From JAOPZW01 sp963806015 (GTDB lineage: Bacteria > Actinomycetota > Thermoleophilia > Solirubrobacterales > Solirubrobacteraceae): 64,000 bases of DNA. The notes beneath the pieces are model-generated. The model did no database searches. It saw only the letters and a program-made list of their open reading frames with translations, and was not told where the DNA came from. Made by a program: the position numbers and the translations under genes. The DNA is taken from the NCBI GenBank assembly GCA_963806015.1, contig CAWDWM010000002.1, positions 434,001 through 498,000 on the forward strand, given 5' to 3'. How positions within the stretch are numbered: position 1 is the first letter of the stretch; each line of letters starts with the position of its first letter. Positions 16,775-25,040 of this stretch are shown here, piece after piece.

Positions 16775-16820
16775 GTTCTTCTCCTGCAGGGCGGTTGATG
16801 GGTTGATCATTGCGGTGGAG

Positions 16821-16836
16821 TGCCATGAGCATGGCA
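16821..16836. promoter_or_regulatory. Probable Lrp-type operator
   Basis: Inverted repeat TGCCAT-gagc-ATGGCA lies between the divergent Lrp and permease genes, 47 bases from the Lrp start and 36 from the permease start. Lrp family dimers bind imperfect palindromes of this size. Confidence 0.6.
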
Positions 16837-16871
16837 TGTTCGCCACCACATGCCCCATTCCGAGGTCGATC

Positions 16872-18224
16872 ATGCTGCTCATGGAGTCGACGCGATCCAC
16901 CAACCTGGGCATCGCCTCCGGCGCCGCGCTCTACGTGGGAGCCGTCCTCGGCCCCGGCGTCCTGCTGCTGCCGGCGCTCGCCGCACAGGCCGCGGGGCCC
17001 GCATCGGTGCTGGCCTGGGTCGCGCTCCTGGGCGCCTCGCTGGCCATCGCCGCGACCTTCGCCGCCCTCGGCGTGCGCCACCCGGTGGCGGGCGGCGCGG
17101 CGGCCTATGTGCGCGCGGCCTACGGGCGCCTGCCGGCGGCGGTCACGGGCTGGTGGTTCTTGGCCGGCGTGCTGGGTGGCGCGCCGGCCGTGTGGCTCAT
17201 CGGCGGCTTCTACGTCGCCCACCTCACCGGCGGCGGGCGCCCGGTGGCGGTGGCGGCGGGCGCGATGATGATGGTCGCCGTGCTGGGCGCCAATGCCGGC
17301 GGGCCGCGGGCGACGGCGCGCCTGCAGCTGAGCCTGGCAGCGCTGCTGGCCGTGCTGCTGCTCGTCGCGGTGGCCGGCGCCCTGCCGTCGGCGCGCGCGG
17401 CCAACTGGACCCCGTTCGCGCCCCACGGCTGGCTCGCCATCGGGACGGCGGCCAACCTGCTGATGCTGTCCTTCGTGGGCTGGGAGGCCGTGGCCCATCT
17501 GGCCGGCGACTTCGCCGACCCGCGGCGCCAGCTGCCGCGCGCGATGCTCGCGGCGTTCGCGATCGTCGCCGTGCTCTACCTCGGCCTGGCGGTGACCACG
17601 GTGGCAGTGCTCGGCGGCGCCCCGGACTCGACCGTGCCGCTGGCCGACCTCATGCAGCGCGGCCTCGGCGGCGCAGCGAGCGCGCTCACGGCCGGCGCCG
17701 CGGTGCTGCTGACCGTGGGCACCACCAACGCCTACGTCGCCGGCGCGACCCGCCTGGCGGGCTCGCTGGCGCAGGAGGGCTCGATGCCCGCCTGGATGGC
17801 GCGGCCCGGCGCGCCGCTGGCGGCCATCGGCGTGACCGGGGCGGCGATCCTCGCGCTGCTGGCCGCCGGCCTGGTCGACGTCGACCCCATCGTGCGCGCG
17901 ATCTCGACCTGCTTCGTGGCGGTGTACGTCGCCGCCACGGCGGCGGGCGTGCGCCTGCTCGACGGGCGCCTGCGCGCGGCGGCGGCGCTGTCGCTCGTGC
18001 TGGTGGTGGTCGTGCTCGCCTTCGCGGGCCCCTACGTCGCGGCGCCCGCGGCCGTCGCGCTGCTGGCGAGCGCCTTCGTCAGTGCCCGTGCGGGTGGCGC
18101 AGCTTGGCGGGAAGGTTCAAGCGAACCTGATTGTCGAACAGCGTGGCGAGCTGGGGGTGCGGCCCCGGCGCCTGCGAATGCAGGCTCAGGGGGTAGCGCC
18201 GGCCGTCGGCCGCCATCGCGGTGA
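16872..18224 (+). CDS. APC family amino-acid permease
   Basis: About 450 residues with around twelve membrane segments. The first segment has the APC sodium/substrate pattern IASGAALYVGAVLGPGVLLLP; others include AVTGWWFLAGVLGGAPAVWL and NLLMLSFVGWEAVAHLAGDF. It should import or exchange an amino acid; the substrate is probably the effector of the divergent Lrp regulator. The last 48 residues are Gly/Ala/Ser-rich and run antisense through the end of the convergent gene, so the natural protein end may be shorter or extended by loss of a stop. Confidence 0.87.
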   Translation: MLLMESTRSTNLGIASGAALYVGAVLGPGVLLLPALAAQAAGPASVLAWVALLGASLAIAATFAALGVRHPVAGGAAAYVRAAYGRLPAAVTGWWFLAGVLGGAPAVWLIGGFYVAHLTGGGRPVAVAAGAMMMVAVLGANAGGPRATARLQLSLAALLAVLLLVAVAGALPSARAANWTPFAPHGWLAIGTAANLLMLSFVGWEAVAHLAGDFADPRRQLPRAMLAAFAIVAVLYLGLAVTTVAVLGGAPDSTVPLADLMQRGLGGAASALTAGAAVLLTVGTTNAYVAGATRLAGSLAQEGSMPAWMARPGAPLAAIGVTGAAILALLAAGLVDVDPIVRAISTCFVAVYVAATAAGVRLLDGRLRAAAALSLVLVVVVLAFAGPYVAAPAAVALLASAFVSARAGGAAWREGSSEPDCRTAWRAGGAAPAPANAGSGGSAGRRPPSR

Positions 18225-19020
18225 CGTCGACCTGGACGCGGATGTTGGGGCGGCGGCTGAGGAAGCCGGTGCTCAGCTTGGCCAGCTTGAAGCGCAGCTG
18301 GACGGGCCCGGCGGCGGCCGGCACGGTGGCGTGGGCCAGCGTGCGCACCTTGGCGTGCTTGCCGTGCTTGGGCGGCGCCGTGGTCAGCGTGGCGGTGAAG
18401 CTCAGCGGCACGTTGGCCCGGCCGATGGCGAGCGTCATGGTGGCGGGCGCGGCGACCGTGACCGCCTTGGGCAGCCGGCTTCCCGCGAAGCTGCGCTGAG
18501 CCGTCTCGCAGTCGGCGGCGAGGTCGTCGTTGGGATCGGCGAGGCCTTCGACCGTGTCCTGCCCGGCGCCGCAGTCGACCACGTCGCGCACGCCGTCGGC
18601 GGTGGTGGCGATGGTGTCGTTGCCGGCGCCGGCCACGAGCACGTCGGAGCCCGGGCCGAGGTTGGCCTGCAGTGGCGTCGTCAGCCGCGAGGCGTCGACG
18701 TTGTCGTCGCCGGCGCCGGTGTCCAGGCGTACCAGAGCACTCGGCGCGCATTGGAAGCCGTGGAACTTCGCGCTGACCAGCGGGCACACGGGGTCCAGAG
18801 CGTCGGCGTGGTCGGCGAGCGCGACGAAGAGCCCGGTCTTGTTGGTCGAGAGGGTCACGTCGTCGGCCGTGCCGGCGGTGTCGGTGAGCGCCAGCCCGCC
18901 CGTGTCGAGGCTGGCCTTCAGGGTCGCGCCGGCGGACGGCGCGAGGGCCAGGGCGGCGAGCAGCGCGCAGGCGCCCAGCACCAGCGCCACGATCGCGGCA
19001 TATCGACCATCCCTGATCAC
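18079..19020 (-). CDS. Secreted protein with RTX-like calcium-binding repeats
   Basis: 313 residues from GTG 19020, with a signal peptide (YAAIVALVLGACALLAALAL). The middle has nonapeptide-like repeats GAGDDNVDASRL, LGPGSDVLVAGAGNDTI and DCGAGQDTVEGLADPNDDLAADCE, the calcium-binding pattern of hemolysin-type proteins, here with the cysteine pair typical of secreted proteins from this bacterial group. The C-terminal 130 residues look like a beta-sandwich. Role unknown, probably on the cell surface. It overlaps the convergent permease gene by 146 bases. Confidence 0.75.
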   Translation of the reverse strand: MIRDGRYAAIVALVLGACALLAALALAPSAGATLKASLDTGGLALTDTAGTADDVTLSTNKTGLFVALADHADALDPVCPLVSAKFHGFQCAPSALVRLDTGAGDDNVDASRLTTPLQANLGPGSDVLVAGAGNDTIATTADGVRDVVDCGAGQDTVEGLADPNDDLAADCETAQRSFAGSRLPKAVTVAAPATMTLAIGRANVPLSFTATLTTAPPKHGKHAKVRTLAHATVPAAAGPVQLRFKLAKLSTGFLSRRPNIRVQVDVTAMAADGRRYPLSLHSQAPGPHPQLATLFDNQVRLNLPAKLRHPHGH

Positions 19021-19066
19021 CCACGCAGCCTGGCAGCACGCGCCGGCGCCACCAATGGACCTTCGT

Positions 19067-20077
19067 CTAGAGCCCGATGAGGTCCGCCACACGCGCGCGG
19101 TGCTCGCGCGCGTCGCCCCACAGGTACGCGTTGGCCTTGCCGCGCTTGAGCCACAGGTGCAGATCGTGCTCCCAGGTGAAGCCGATGCCGCCGTGGACCT
19201 GCAGGGCAGCGGCGGGCACGCGCCAGCCCGCGTCGGAGGCGTAGGCCTTGGCCATCGAGGCGGCCAGCGGGGCCGGTGGGGACGCAATCGCCTCATGGTC
19301 GAGGGCCCACGCCGCGTAGAGGACGACCGAGCGCGCGCCCTCGACCTCGAGCAGCATCTGCGCGCAGGCGTGCGAGACGGCCTGGTAGGCGCCGATCGGG
19401 CGGCCGAACTGCTCGCGCTCCTTGGCGTAGGCGACCGCCATCTCCATGGTGCGCAGGGCGACGCCGACCGACTCGGCGCCCAGCGCGACCGCGATCACGT
19501 CGGCGGCGCGCGCGCCATCGCCCGGCAGCGGGTCCAGCGCGCCGTCGGCGGTGACGCTCCACAGCCGCCGCGTCGAGTCGAGCGCCTGCACGGGCGCGGC
19601 GGTCACGCCCTCGGCCAGCGCCCAGCCGTCGCCGTCGCGCACCACGACCACGTCGGCTCCGTCGGCGTCGGGCACGGCGGCCCAGCCTTCGCCATCGCGC
19701 AGCGACGCGACCGTGCCGCGGGCCTCGCCCGCGGCCAGGCCGGGGAGCCAGCGTGCGCGCTGCTCGTCGCTGCCGGCGTCCGCGATGAGCGCCGCGGCGG
19801 CGACGGTCGACAGGAACGGCGACGGCGCCAGCGCGGCGCCGAGCTCCTCCTGCACGACGGCCAGCTCGACCACGCCGAGGCCCAGCCCACCGTGCTCCTC
19901 GTCGACCAGCAGCGCCGGCCAGCCCAGCTCGCAGATGTCGGCCCAGCCCTCGTCGGTGAAGCCGCGCTCGGTCTCGTAGGCCAGGCGGCGGATCTCCTCG
20001 GGCTTGTAGCGCGCGGCGAGGAAGTCGCGCGCGGTGCGCTGGATCGAGCGCTGGTCGTCGGTGAGGTCGAAGTTCAT
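19067..20077 (-). CDS. Acyl-CoA dehydrogenase, short subunit
   Basis: 336 residues. MNFDLTDDQRSIQRTARDFL opens the helical domain, and VHGGIGFTWEHDLHLWLKR near the end is the FAD/catalytic region. It is shorter and more divergent than the partner gene and is coupled to it by an ATGA overlap. Such pairs form alpha2-beta2 dehydrogenases (like FadE28-FadE29) that oxidise steroid side-chain or other bulky acyl-CoAs; that function is inferred from the arrangement. Confidence 0.88.
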   Translation of the reverse strand: MNFDLTDDQRSIQRTARDFLAARYKPEEIRRLAYETERGFTDEGWADICELGWPALLVDEEHGGLGLGVVELAVVQEELGAALAPSPFLSTVAAAALIADAGSDEQRARWLPGLAAGEARGTVASLRDGEGWAAVPDADGADVVVVRDGDGWALAEGVTAAPVQALDSTRRLWSVTADGALDPLPGDGARAADVIAVALGAESVGVALRTMEMAVAYAKEREQFGRPIGAYQAVSHACAQMLLEVEGARSVVLYAAWALDHEAIASPPAPLAASMAKAYASDAGWRVPAAALQVHGGIGFTWEHDLHLWLKRGKANAYLWGDAREHRARVADLIGL

Positions 20078-21213
20078 CAGCGCATCCGCGGCAGCCCGAG
20101 CACGCGCTCGGCCACGATGTTCTTGAGGATCTCGGTCGTCCCGCCCTCGATCGAGTTGGCGCGGGCGCGCAGGAAGCGGAAGGTCCACGTGTCGTCGTAC
20201 AGGACGGCGCGCGGCCCGCGCAGATCCATCGCCAGCTCGGTCAGCGCCTGGTTGACCTCGGCCCACTGCCATTTGCCCAGCGAGCCCTCCGGTCCCGGGA
20301 CGCCGTCGCGCATGATCGCGGTGAGGCCGCGATAGGCGTTCAGGCGCAGGACCTCGGCCTCGATGTAGAGCTGGGCCAGGCGGTCACGGACCTGCGGGTC
20401 GGTCGTCGCGCCGGCGGCCTTCGCTTCCTCGATGAGCTGGCCGAGCGCGAGCTTGACCGCGATCTGCAGCCCGAAGGCCAGCGTCGCGCGCTCGTGCATG
20501 AGCGTGGTGATGGCCACCGCCCAGCCGTTGCCCTCCCCGCCCACGATGTTGTCGTGCGGGATCCGGGCGTCCTCCATGAAGAGCTCGTTGAACTCCGCCT
20601 CGCCGGTGATCTGGCGCAGCGGGCGCACCTGCACCGCGTCCTGCTCCATGTCCATGAGGAAGTAGCTGAGCCCCTGATGCTTGGGGGCGTCGGGGTTGGT
20701 GCGCGCGACGAGCATGCACCACTTGGCGTGGTGGGCCAGCGTCGTCCACACCTTCTGCCCCGTGACGAGCCAGTCGTCGCCGTCGCGCACCGCGCGGGTC
20801 TTGACCGACGCGAGGTCCGAGCCCGAGTCGGGCTCGGAGAAGCCCTGGCACCAGATCTCCTCGGCCGAGAGGATCGGCTCCAGGTAGCGGCGCTTCTGCT
20901 CGTCGCTGCCGTGCGCGATGACCGTCGGGCCGCCCATGGCCAGGCCCAGGACGTTGGCCGCGCTGGGCGCCTGGGCGCGCACGATCTCCTCGTTGTAGAT
21001 CGCCTGCTCGACGAGCGTCGCACCGCGCCCGCCGTACTCGGTCGGCCATGAGACCCCGGCCCAGCCCCCGTCGTGCAGCTTGCGCTGCCAGGCGCGGCGG
21101 AAGGCGAAGCCCGCGTCGTCGCCCTCGGGCTCGCGCCCGGGGTGGTTGGCGGCGAGCCACGCACGTAGCTCGTCGCGGAAGGACTCCTCTGACGGGGACA
21201 GGGTCAGATCCAC
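20077..21213 (-). CDS. Acyl-CoA dehydrogenase, long subunit
   Basis: 378 residues from GTG 21213. It holds the FAD-binding motifs WCQGFSEPDSGSDLASVKT and VTGQKVWTTLAHHAKW, the arginine-rich interface and the C-terminal SIEGGTTEILKNIVAERVLG, whose glutamate fits the usual catalytic-base position. It forms the first gene of the two-gene unit and most likely assembles with the 336-residue partner. Electron acceptor would be an electron-transfer flavoprotein. Confidence 0.92.
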   Translation of the reverse strand: MDLTLSPSEESFRDELRAWLAANHPGREPEGDDAGFAFRRAWQRKLHDGGWAGVSWPTEYGGRGATLVEQAIYNEEIVRAQAPSAANVLGLAMGGPTVIAHGSDEQKRRYLEPILSAEEIWCQGFSEPDSGSDLASVKTRAVRDGDDWLVTGQKVWTTLAHHAKWCMLVARTNPDAPKHQGLSYFLMDMEQDAVQVRPLRQITGEAEFNELFMEDARIPHDNIVGGEGNGWAVAITTLMHERATLAFGLQIAVKLALGQLIEEAKAAGATTDPQVRDRLAQLYIEAEVLRLNAYRGLTAIMRDGVPGPEGSLGKWQWAEVNQALTELAMDLRGPRAVLYDDTWTFRFLRARANSIEGGTTEILKNIVAERVLGLPRMR

Positions 21214-21235
21214 GCGAGCGGGGACCCTACACGGG

Positions 21236-22852
21236 CTAACCCACGGCGGGCGCGGCGAAGCGCACGCCGACGCCGGCGCGCTTGGCCTCGTACATCGCCG
21301 CGTCGGCGGCCTGCAGCAGCGCCTCGGGATCGGGCGTGCCGTCGCCCAGCGCGACGCCGAAGGACGCGCGCAGCAGGTGCCCGGCACCGGCCTGGACCCC
21401 GGCGATGCCGGCCCCGATGCGATCGACGACGCCGGTCGCCTCCTGCACACCGGCACTTTCCAGGATCAGCGCGAACTCGTCGCCCCCGAGGCGGAAGGCG
21501 CTGTCGGAGCGGCGCATGGTGGCGCGCAGCACCGCGCCGATCGCCTCGAGCGCCATGTCGCCCTCGAAGTGACCGTAGTAGTCGTTGAGCGCCTTGAAGC
21601 CGTCGATGTCGAGGACGACGAGCGCGAAGCGCTGCCCGTAGCGCGCTGCGCGGTGGACCTCCTCGGCCAGACGGCGGGTGAAGGCGCGGCGGTTGCCCAC
21701 TCCGGTGAGCGGATCGTTCTCTGCCAGGAACTGCATCTCCTCGAACGCCGCCACCGCGGCGACCGCCGTGGCGGCCTGGTTGGCGAACATGCGCAGCGCC
21801 TGCAGGCGCTCGGTCGAGGGCAGCAGCCGGTCCTCGGGCTCGTCGGCCCAGATGACGCCCACGAGCTGCCCGTCGCGATCGTGCAGCGGGATGATCAGCC
21901 AGTGGTGGTCCCAGGCCAGCGGGCCGCTGCCGTTGCGCGCCGACTCGTAGGCCGGGCGCTCGATTCCCAGCCGTGCGCACGCCTCGCGGCCGGGCAGCAG
22001 GAAGCAGCCCTCGACCTCGAACTCGCGGTCGAGCAGGCGCCGCAGGGTCTCGACGTCGCTGCTCTGCGACGCGGCGACCTCGTCCGGCGTCCATCCGACG
22101 ATAGCCCGCGGCACCGCGCGCTGCGTGGCGGCGTCGATGATCTCCACCGAGACATTGCGAAAGCCCAGCGCCGCCCGGATGCCCGAGCAGACCTCCTGCA
22201 TGATCGCGTCGATCGAGAGCGTCTCGGTCAGGCGGCCGGACACGCGCAGCAGGTGCTCGAGGGCCGTGCGGTGCCGCGCGGCTTCGGCGGCGGCCAGCGC
22301 GTCCTGCACCGCCTGGGCGGCGTGGGCGGCCAGTGCCGCGAGCACCGCGAGGTCGTCGTCGGACGGCCGGCGCCCAGAGACGGGCTCGTCGACCGACATG
22401 ACTCCGAGCATGTGCCCCTCGCTGTGGCGCAGGGGAACGAAGAGCGCGTCCTCGGGATGCCAGGCGTCGGGGGCGTCGGCCATCTCGAGGTCGGGGACGA
22501 AGGACACCGATTCGTCCCAGGACCAGTCGAACTCGTCCCACGGCAGCAGGAAGCAGCCGTGGCGCTCGAAGCGCAGGTCGAACAGCGGCTCCCACTCCGC
22601 CCACGTGCGCGCGCGCCCGAGCAGCGCGTCACGCCCCTCGTCGGAGCCGTGGACGGTCTCGACGCGGAAGTCGTTCCAGGCCGGCCGGTAGAGCGAGATG
22701 ACCACCGTGCCGTAGCCCATCGCCTCGGCCACCGCGGTGGCGACGGCGGGCAGCAGCGCGTCGAGATCCTGCTCGCTGCGCACGAGCCGCGTGACCTCGA
22801 GCAGGCCGGTGAGCCGCGCCACGGTGTCGGCGCGGTGGTCGGGAAGTGCCAT
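21236..22852 (-). CDS. Diguanylate cyclase with two GAF-like sensor domains
   Basis: 538 residues. Two tandem GAF-like sensor domains occupy about 12-185 and 200-365; both carry a similar loop, HGCFLLPWDEF near 98 and EGCFLLPGREAC near 281. The catalytic GGDEF domain follows (LTGVGNRRAF, LDIDGFKALND), with an intact LGGDEF at 455-460 and the inhibitory I-site RRSD exactly five residues before it. So it should make c-di-GMP and be feedback-inhibited. No membrane segment, so a cytoplasmic sensor. It stands alone between the dehydrogenases and xseA. Confidence 0.92.
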   Translation of the reverse strand: MALPDHRADTVARLTGLLEVTRLVRSEQDLDALLPAVATAVAEAMGYGTVVISLYRPAWNDFRVETVHGSDEGRDALLGRARTWAEWEPLFDLRFERHGCFLLPWDEFDWSWDESVSFVPDLEMADAPDAWHPEDALFVPLRHSEGHMLGVMSVDEPVSGRRPSDDDLAVLAALAAHAAQAVQDALAAAEAARHRTALEHLLRVSGRLTETLSIDAIMQEVCSGIRAALGFRNVSVEIIDAATQRAVPRAIVGWTPDEVAASQSSDVETLRRLLDREFEVEGCFLLPGREACARLGIERPAYESARNGSGPLAWDHHWLIIPLHDRDGQLVGVIWADEPEDRLLPSTERLQALRMFANQAATAVAAVAAFEEMQFLAENDPLTGVGNRRAFTRRLAEEVHRAARYGQRFALVVLDIDGFKALNDYYGHFEGDMALEAIGAVLRATMRRSDSAFRLGGDEFALILESAGVQEATGVVDRIGAGIAGVQAGAGHLLRASFGVALGDGTPDPEALLQAADAAMYEAKRAGVGVRFAAPAVG

Positions 22853-22930
22853 CAGCCGCTGTGATCGGCGCCACCCGTCTTGACTGAAGTGCCGTTGGAC
22901 GCGCCTCAGCGCCCGCTAGCGTTGTCGGCG

Positions 22931-24247
22931 ATGGCCGAGCAGCGCGCACGCCCCGAGGGCATCGCGGGTTCCCCGCACGCCGGCCCCTTCCCAGTTGGCG
23001 CGTATGCAGCCAAGCTGCGCGACGAGCTGCGCAAACGCGCCCGCGTACAGCTCTTCGGCGAGGTGTTCGGCCTGCGCGTCGGCCGCGCCCGCGTGTGGTT
23101 CGAGCTGCGCGATGCCGAGGGCGCGGTGCCCTGCGCGATGTGGCGCGATGCCTTCGAGGAGCTCCGCCTCCCGCTCGGCGCGCTCACCGACGGCGGCCAG
23201 GTCGTGGTGGCCGGCGGGCCCGACTACTACCCGGGCTCGCGCACCGCGTCGCCGTCGTTCTCCTTCGCCGTCAGCGGCCTGCGGCTCGCCGGCGAGGGCG
23301 ATCTGCTCGCCCAGGTCGAGGTCCTGCGCAAGACGCTGGCGGCCGAGGGGCTGTTCGAGCCCCAGAAGCGCCTCGCGCGCCCGGCGCTGCCGCGCTGCAT
23401 CGGCGTGGTCACGGGCGAGAGCGGCAAGGCGCGCGACGACGTGCTCGCCGGCCTGCACCGCCGCGGCTGGGCGGGCCGGGTGGTGTGGGCCTTCGCCCCC
23501 GTGCAGGACCGCCACGCCGCGCCGGCCATCACCCGTGCGCTGCAGGACCTGGCCGCGCTGGAGGAGGTGGAGGTGGTCGTCGTCGCGCGCGGCGGCGGCT
23601 CGCTGGCCGACCTCTTCGCCTTCTGCGACGAGACGCTGTGCCGCACGGTCGCGCTGCTGCGCGTGCCGGTCATCGCGTCGGTCGGTCACCACACCGACCG
23701 CACGCTGATCGACGACGTCGCCGCCGTGAGCTGCTCGACGCCGACCCACGCAGCCGAGACCGCCGTGCCGCTGCATTGCGGCGAGGCGCGCGCCGCCGTC
23801 ACGGCGCGGGCGGGACGCCTGGCCATGCACGCGCGCCGCGCCGTGATCGAGCGCGCCCGGCACCTGGCCCACCTGTCGCGCGCGCCGGGGGAGCACGTCG
23901 CGCGCGAGCGCTCGAACCTGCACCAGACGCTGCGCGAGGTCCGCGCCAGCGCCACGCGGCGCATCCGCGACGAGCGCTCGGCGACGCGCACCCGCGCGCT
24001 GGCGCTGGCCCGGCGGGCAGCCGCCGCCGCCGGCCCGGAGCTGGCGGCCCGGCGCACGGCGCTCGACGGCTTCACCCTCGCGCTCGGCGCCCACGACCCC
24101 GAGCGCGTGATCGAGCGCGGCTACGCCGTCGTCGACGATCGCGAGGGCAACATCCTCACCAGCGCCGATGCCGCGCGCCGGGCTCGGGCCGTGCGCCTGC
24201 ACTTCGCCGACGCCGCGGTCGATGCGACCATCGAGAACGATGACTGA
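22931..24247 (+). CDS. xseA: Exodeoxyribonuclease VII large subunit
   Basis: 438 residues. N-terminal OB-fold (VQLFGEVFGLRVGRARVWFE), then the nuclease core with PRCIGVVTGESGKARDDV, VVVVARGGGSLADLFAF and VIASVGHHTDRTLIDDVA, and a long coiled-coil tail rich in arginine. With XseB it degrades single-stranded DNA from both ends. The gene overlaps xseB by eight bases. Confidence 0.95.
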   Translation: MAEQRARPEGIAGSPHAGPFPVGAYAAKLRDELRKRARVQLFGEVFGLRVGRARVWFELRDAEGAVPCAMWRDAFEELRLPLGALTDGGQVVVAGGPDYYPGSRTASPSFSFAVSGLRLAGEGDLLAQVEVLRKTLAAEGLFEPQKRLARPALPRCIGVVTGESGKARDDVLAGLHRRGWAGRVVWAFAPVQDRHAAPAITRALQDLAALEEVEVVVVARGGGSLADLFAFCDETLCRTVALLRVPVIASVGHHTDRTLIDDVAAVSCSTPTHAAETAVPLHCGEARAAVTARAGRLAMHARRAVIERARHLAHLSRAPGEHVARERSNLHQTLREVRASATRRIRDERSATRTRALALARRAAAAAGPELAARRTALDGFTLALGAHDPERVIERGYAVVDDREGNILTSADAARRARAVRLHFADAAVDATIENDD

Positions 24248-24458
24248 GGGCTCCGAGCAGACCTACGAGACCGCCACCGCACGCCTGGAGGCGATCGTCA
24301 AGCGGCTGGACTCCGGCGAGGCGGGCCTGCGCGAGACGCTCGAGCTCGTCCGCGAGGGCCGCGGCCTGGTCGAGTTCTGCGCCGGCGAGCTCGAGGCGGT
24401 CGGCAAGGGCCTCGAGGAGCTGCGGCTCGAGGAGCTCGTGGCGCGGCTCGAGCAGTAG
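24240..24458 (+). CDS. xseB: Exodeoxyribonuclease VII small subunit
   Basis: 72 residues forming the two-helix XseB pattern: YETATARLEAIVKRLDSGEA, then LRETLELVREGRGLVEFC. Several XseB subunits coat the coiled coil of XseA. The start ATG lies inside the last codons of xseA, so expression is coupled. Length is normal for the family. Confidence 0.95.
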   Translation: MTEGSEQTYETATARLEAIVKRLDSGEAGLRETLELVREGRGLVEFCAGELEAVGKGLEELRLEELVARLEQ

Positions 24459-24541
24459 GCGCGATCCCGGGCGCGGGGCCGTGTGCTGGGGTACGTCGCG
24501 CAGTCTGCTGTGAGCGCAGAGCAACGAAAGGAGCGCAACTG

Positions 24542-24991
24542 ATGGGAAAGATCACGGGTTCTTCGACAGCGGAGATCGAGGCGCCGGTCGAACAGGTCTG
24601 GGAGGTGGTCGAGGATGTCGTCGGCGCGCCGGAATGGCAGGGCGGCCTCAAGGACATGGAGGAGGTCGAGCGCGACGCCGAGGGCCACGTCACGCTGGCC
24701 GAGAGCTCGTCGGACGCCAAAGTCCGCACGATCAAGTCGATCGTCCGCTTTACGTATGACGGGCCGACCCGCCTGACCTGGCGCCAGGAGAAGGGAGAGC
24801 TCAAGTCGGTCGACGGCTCCTGGGAGCTGGAGGACCTCGGCGACGGGCGGACGCGAGCGACCTATTCCCTCGACGTCGAACTCGGGCGGATGCTCGGCAT
24901 GGTCATCCGCGGCCCCCTCGTCGACGTCCTGCGCGGCCAGCTCGTCAGCCAGCGTGCGGGGGAGCTGAAGCGGCGGGTCGAGCAGGGTTAG
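24542..24991 (+). CDS. SRPBCC (polyketide cyclase-like) protein
   Basis: 149 residues preceded by a good ribosome site (AAAGGAG). SSTAEIEAPVEQVWEVVEDV begins the fold, then FTYDGPTRLTWRQEKGELKS and a C-terminal helix through VDVLRGQLVSQRAGELKRR. This matches the small ligand-binding SRPBCC proteins common in actinobacteria. No catalytic residues can be named, and the ligand is unknown. It is the second of four SRPBCC-type genes if the ABM partner operon is counted with 4675 and 61196. Confidence 0.82.
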   Translation: MGKITGSSTAEIEAPVEQVWEVVEDVVGAPEWQGGLKDMEEVERDAEGHVTLAESSSDAKVRTIKSIVRFTYDGPTRLTWRQEKGELKSVDGSWELEDLGDGRTRATYSLDVELGRMLGMVIRGPLVDVLRGQLVSQRAGELKRRVEQG

Positions 24992-25040
24992 CGCCGACCC
25001 CACAGGCCGCCGCGGGCGACGAACGGCCATCCTGTAGGCC

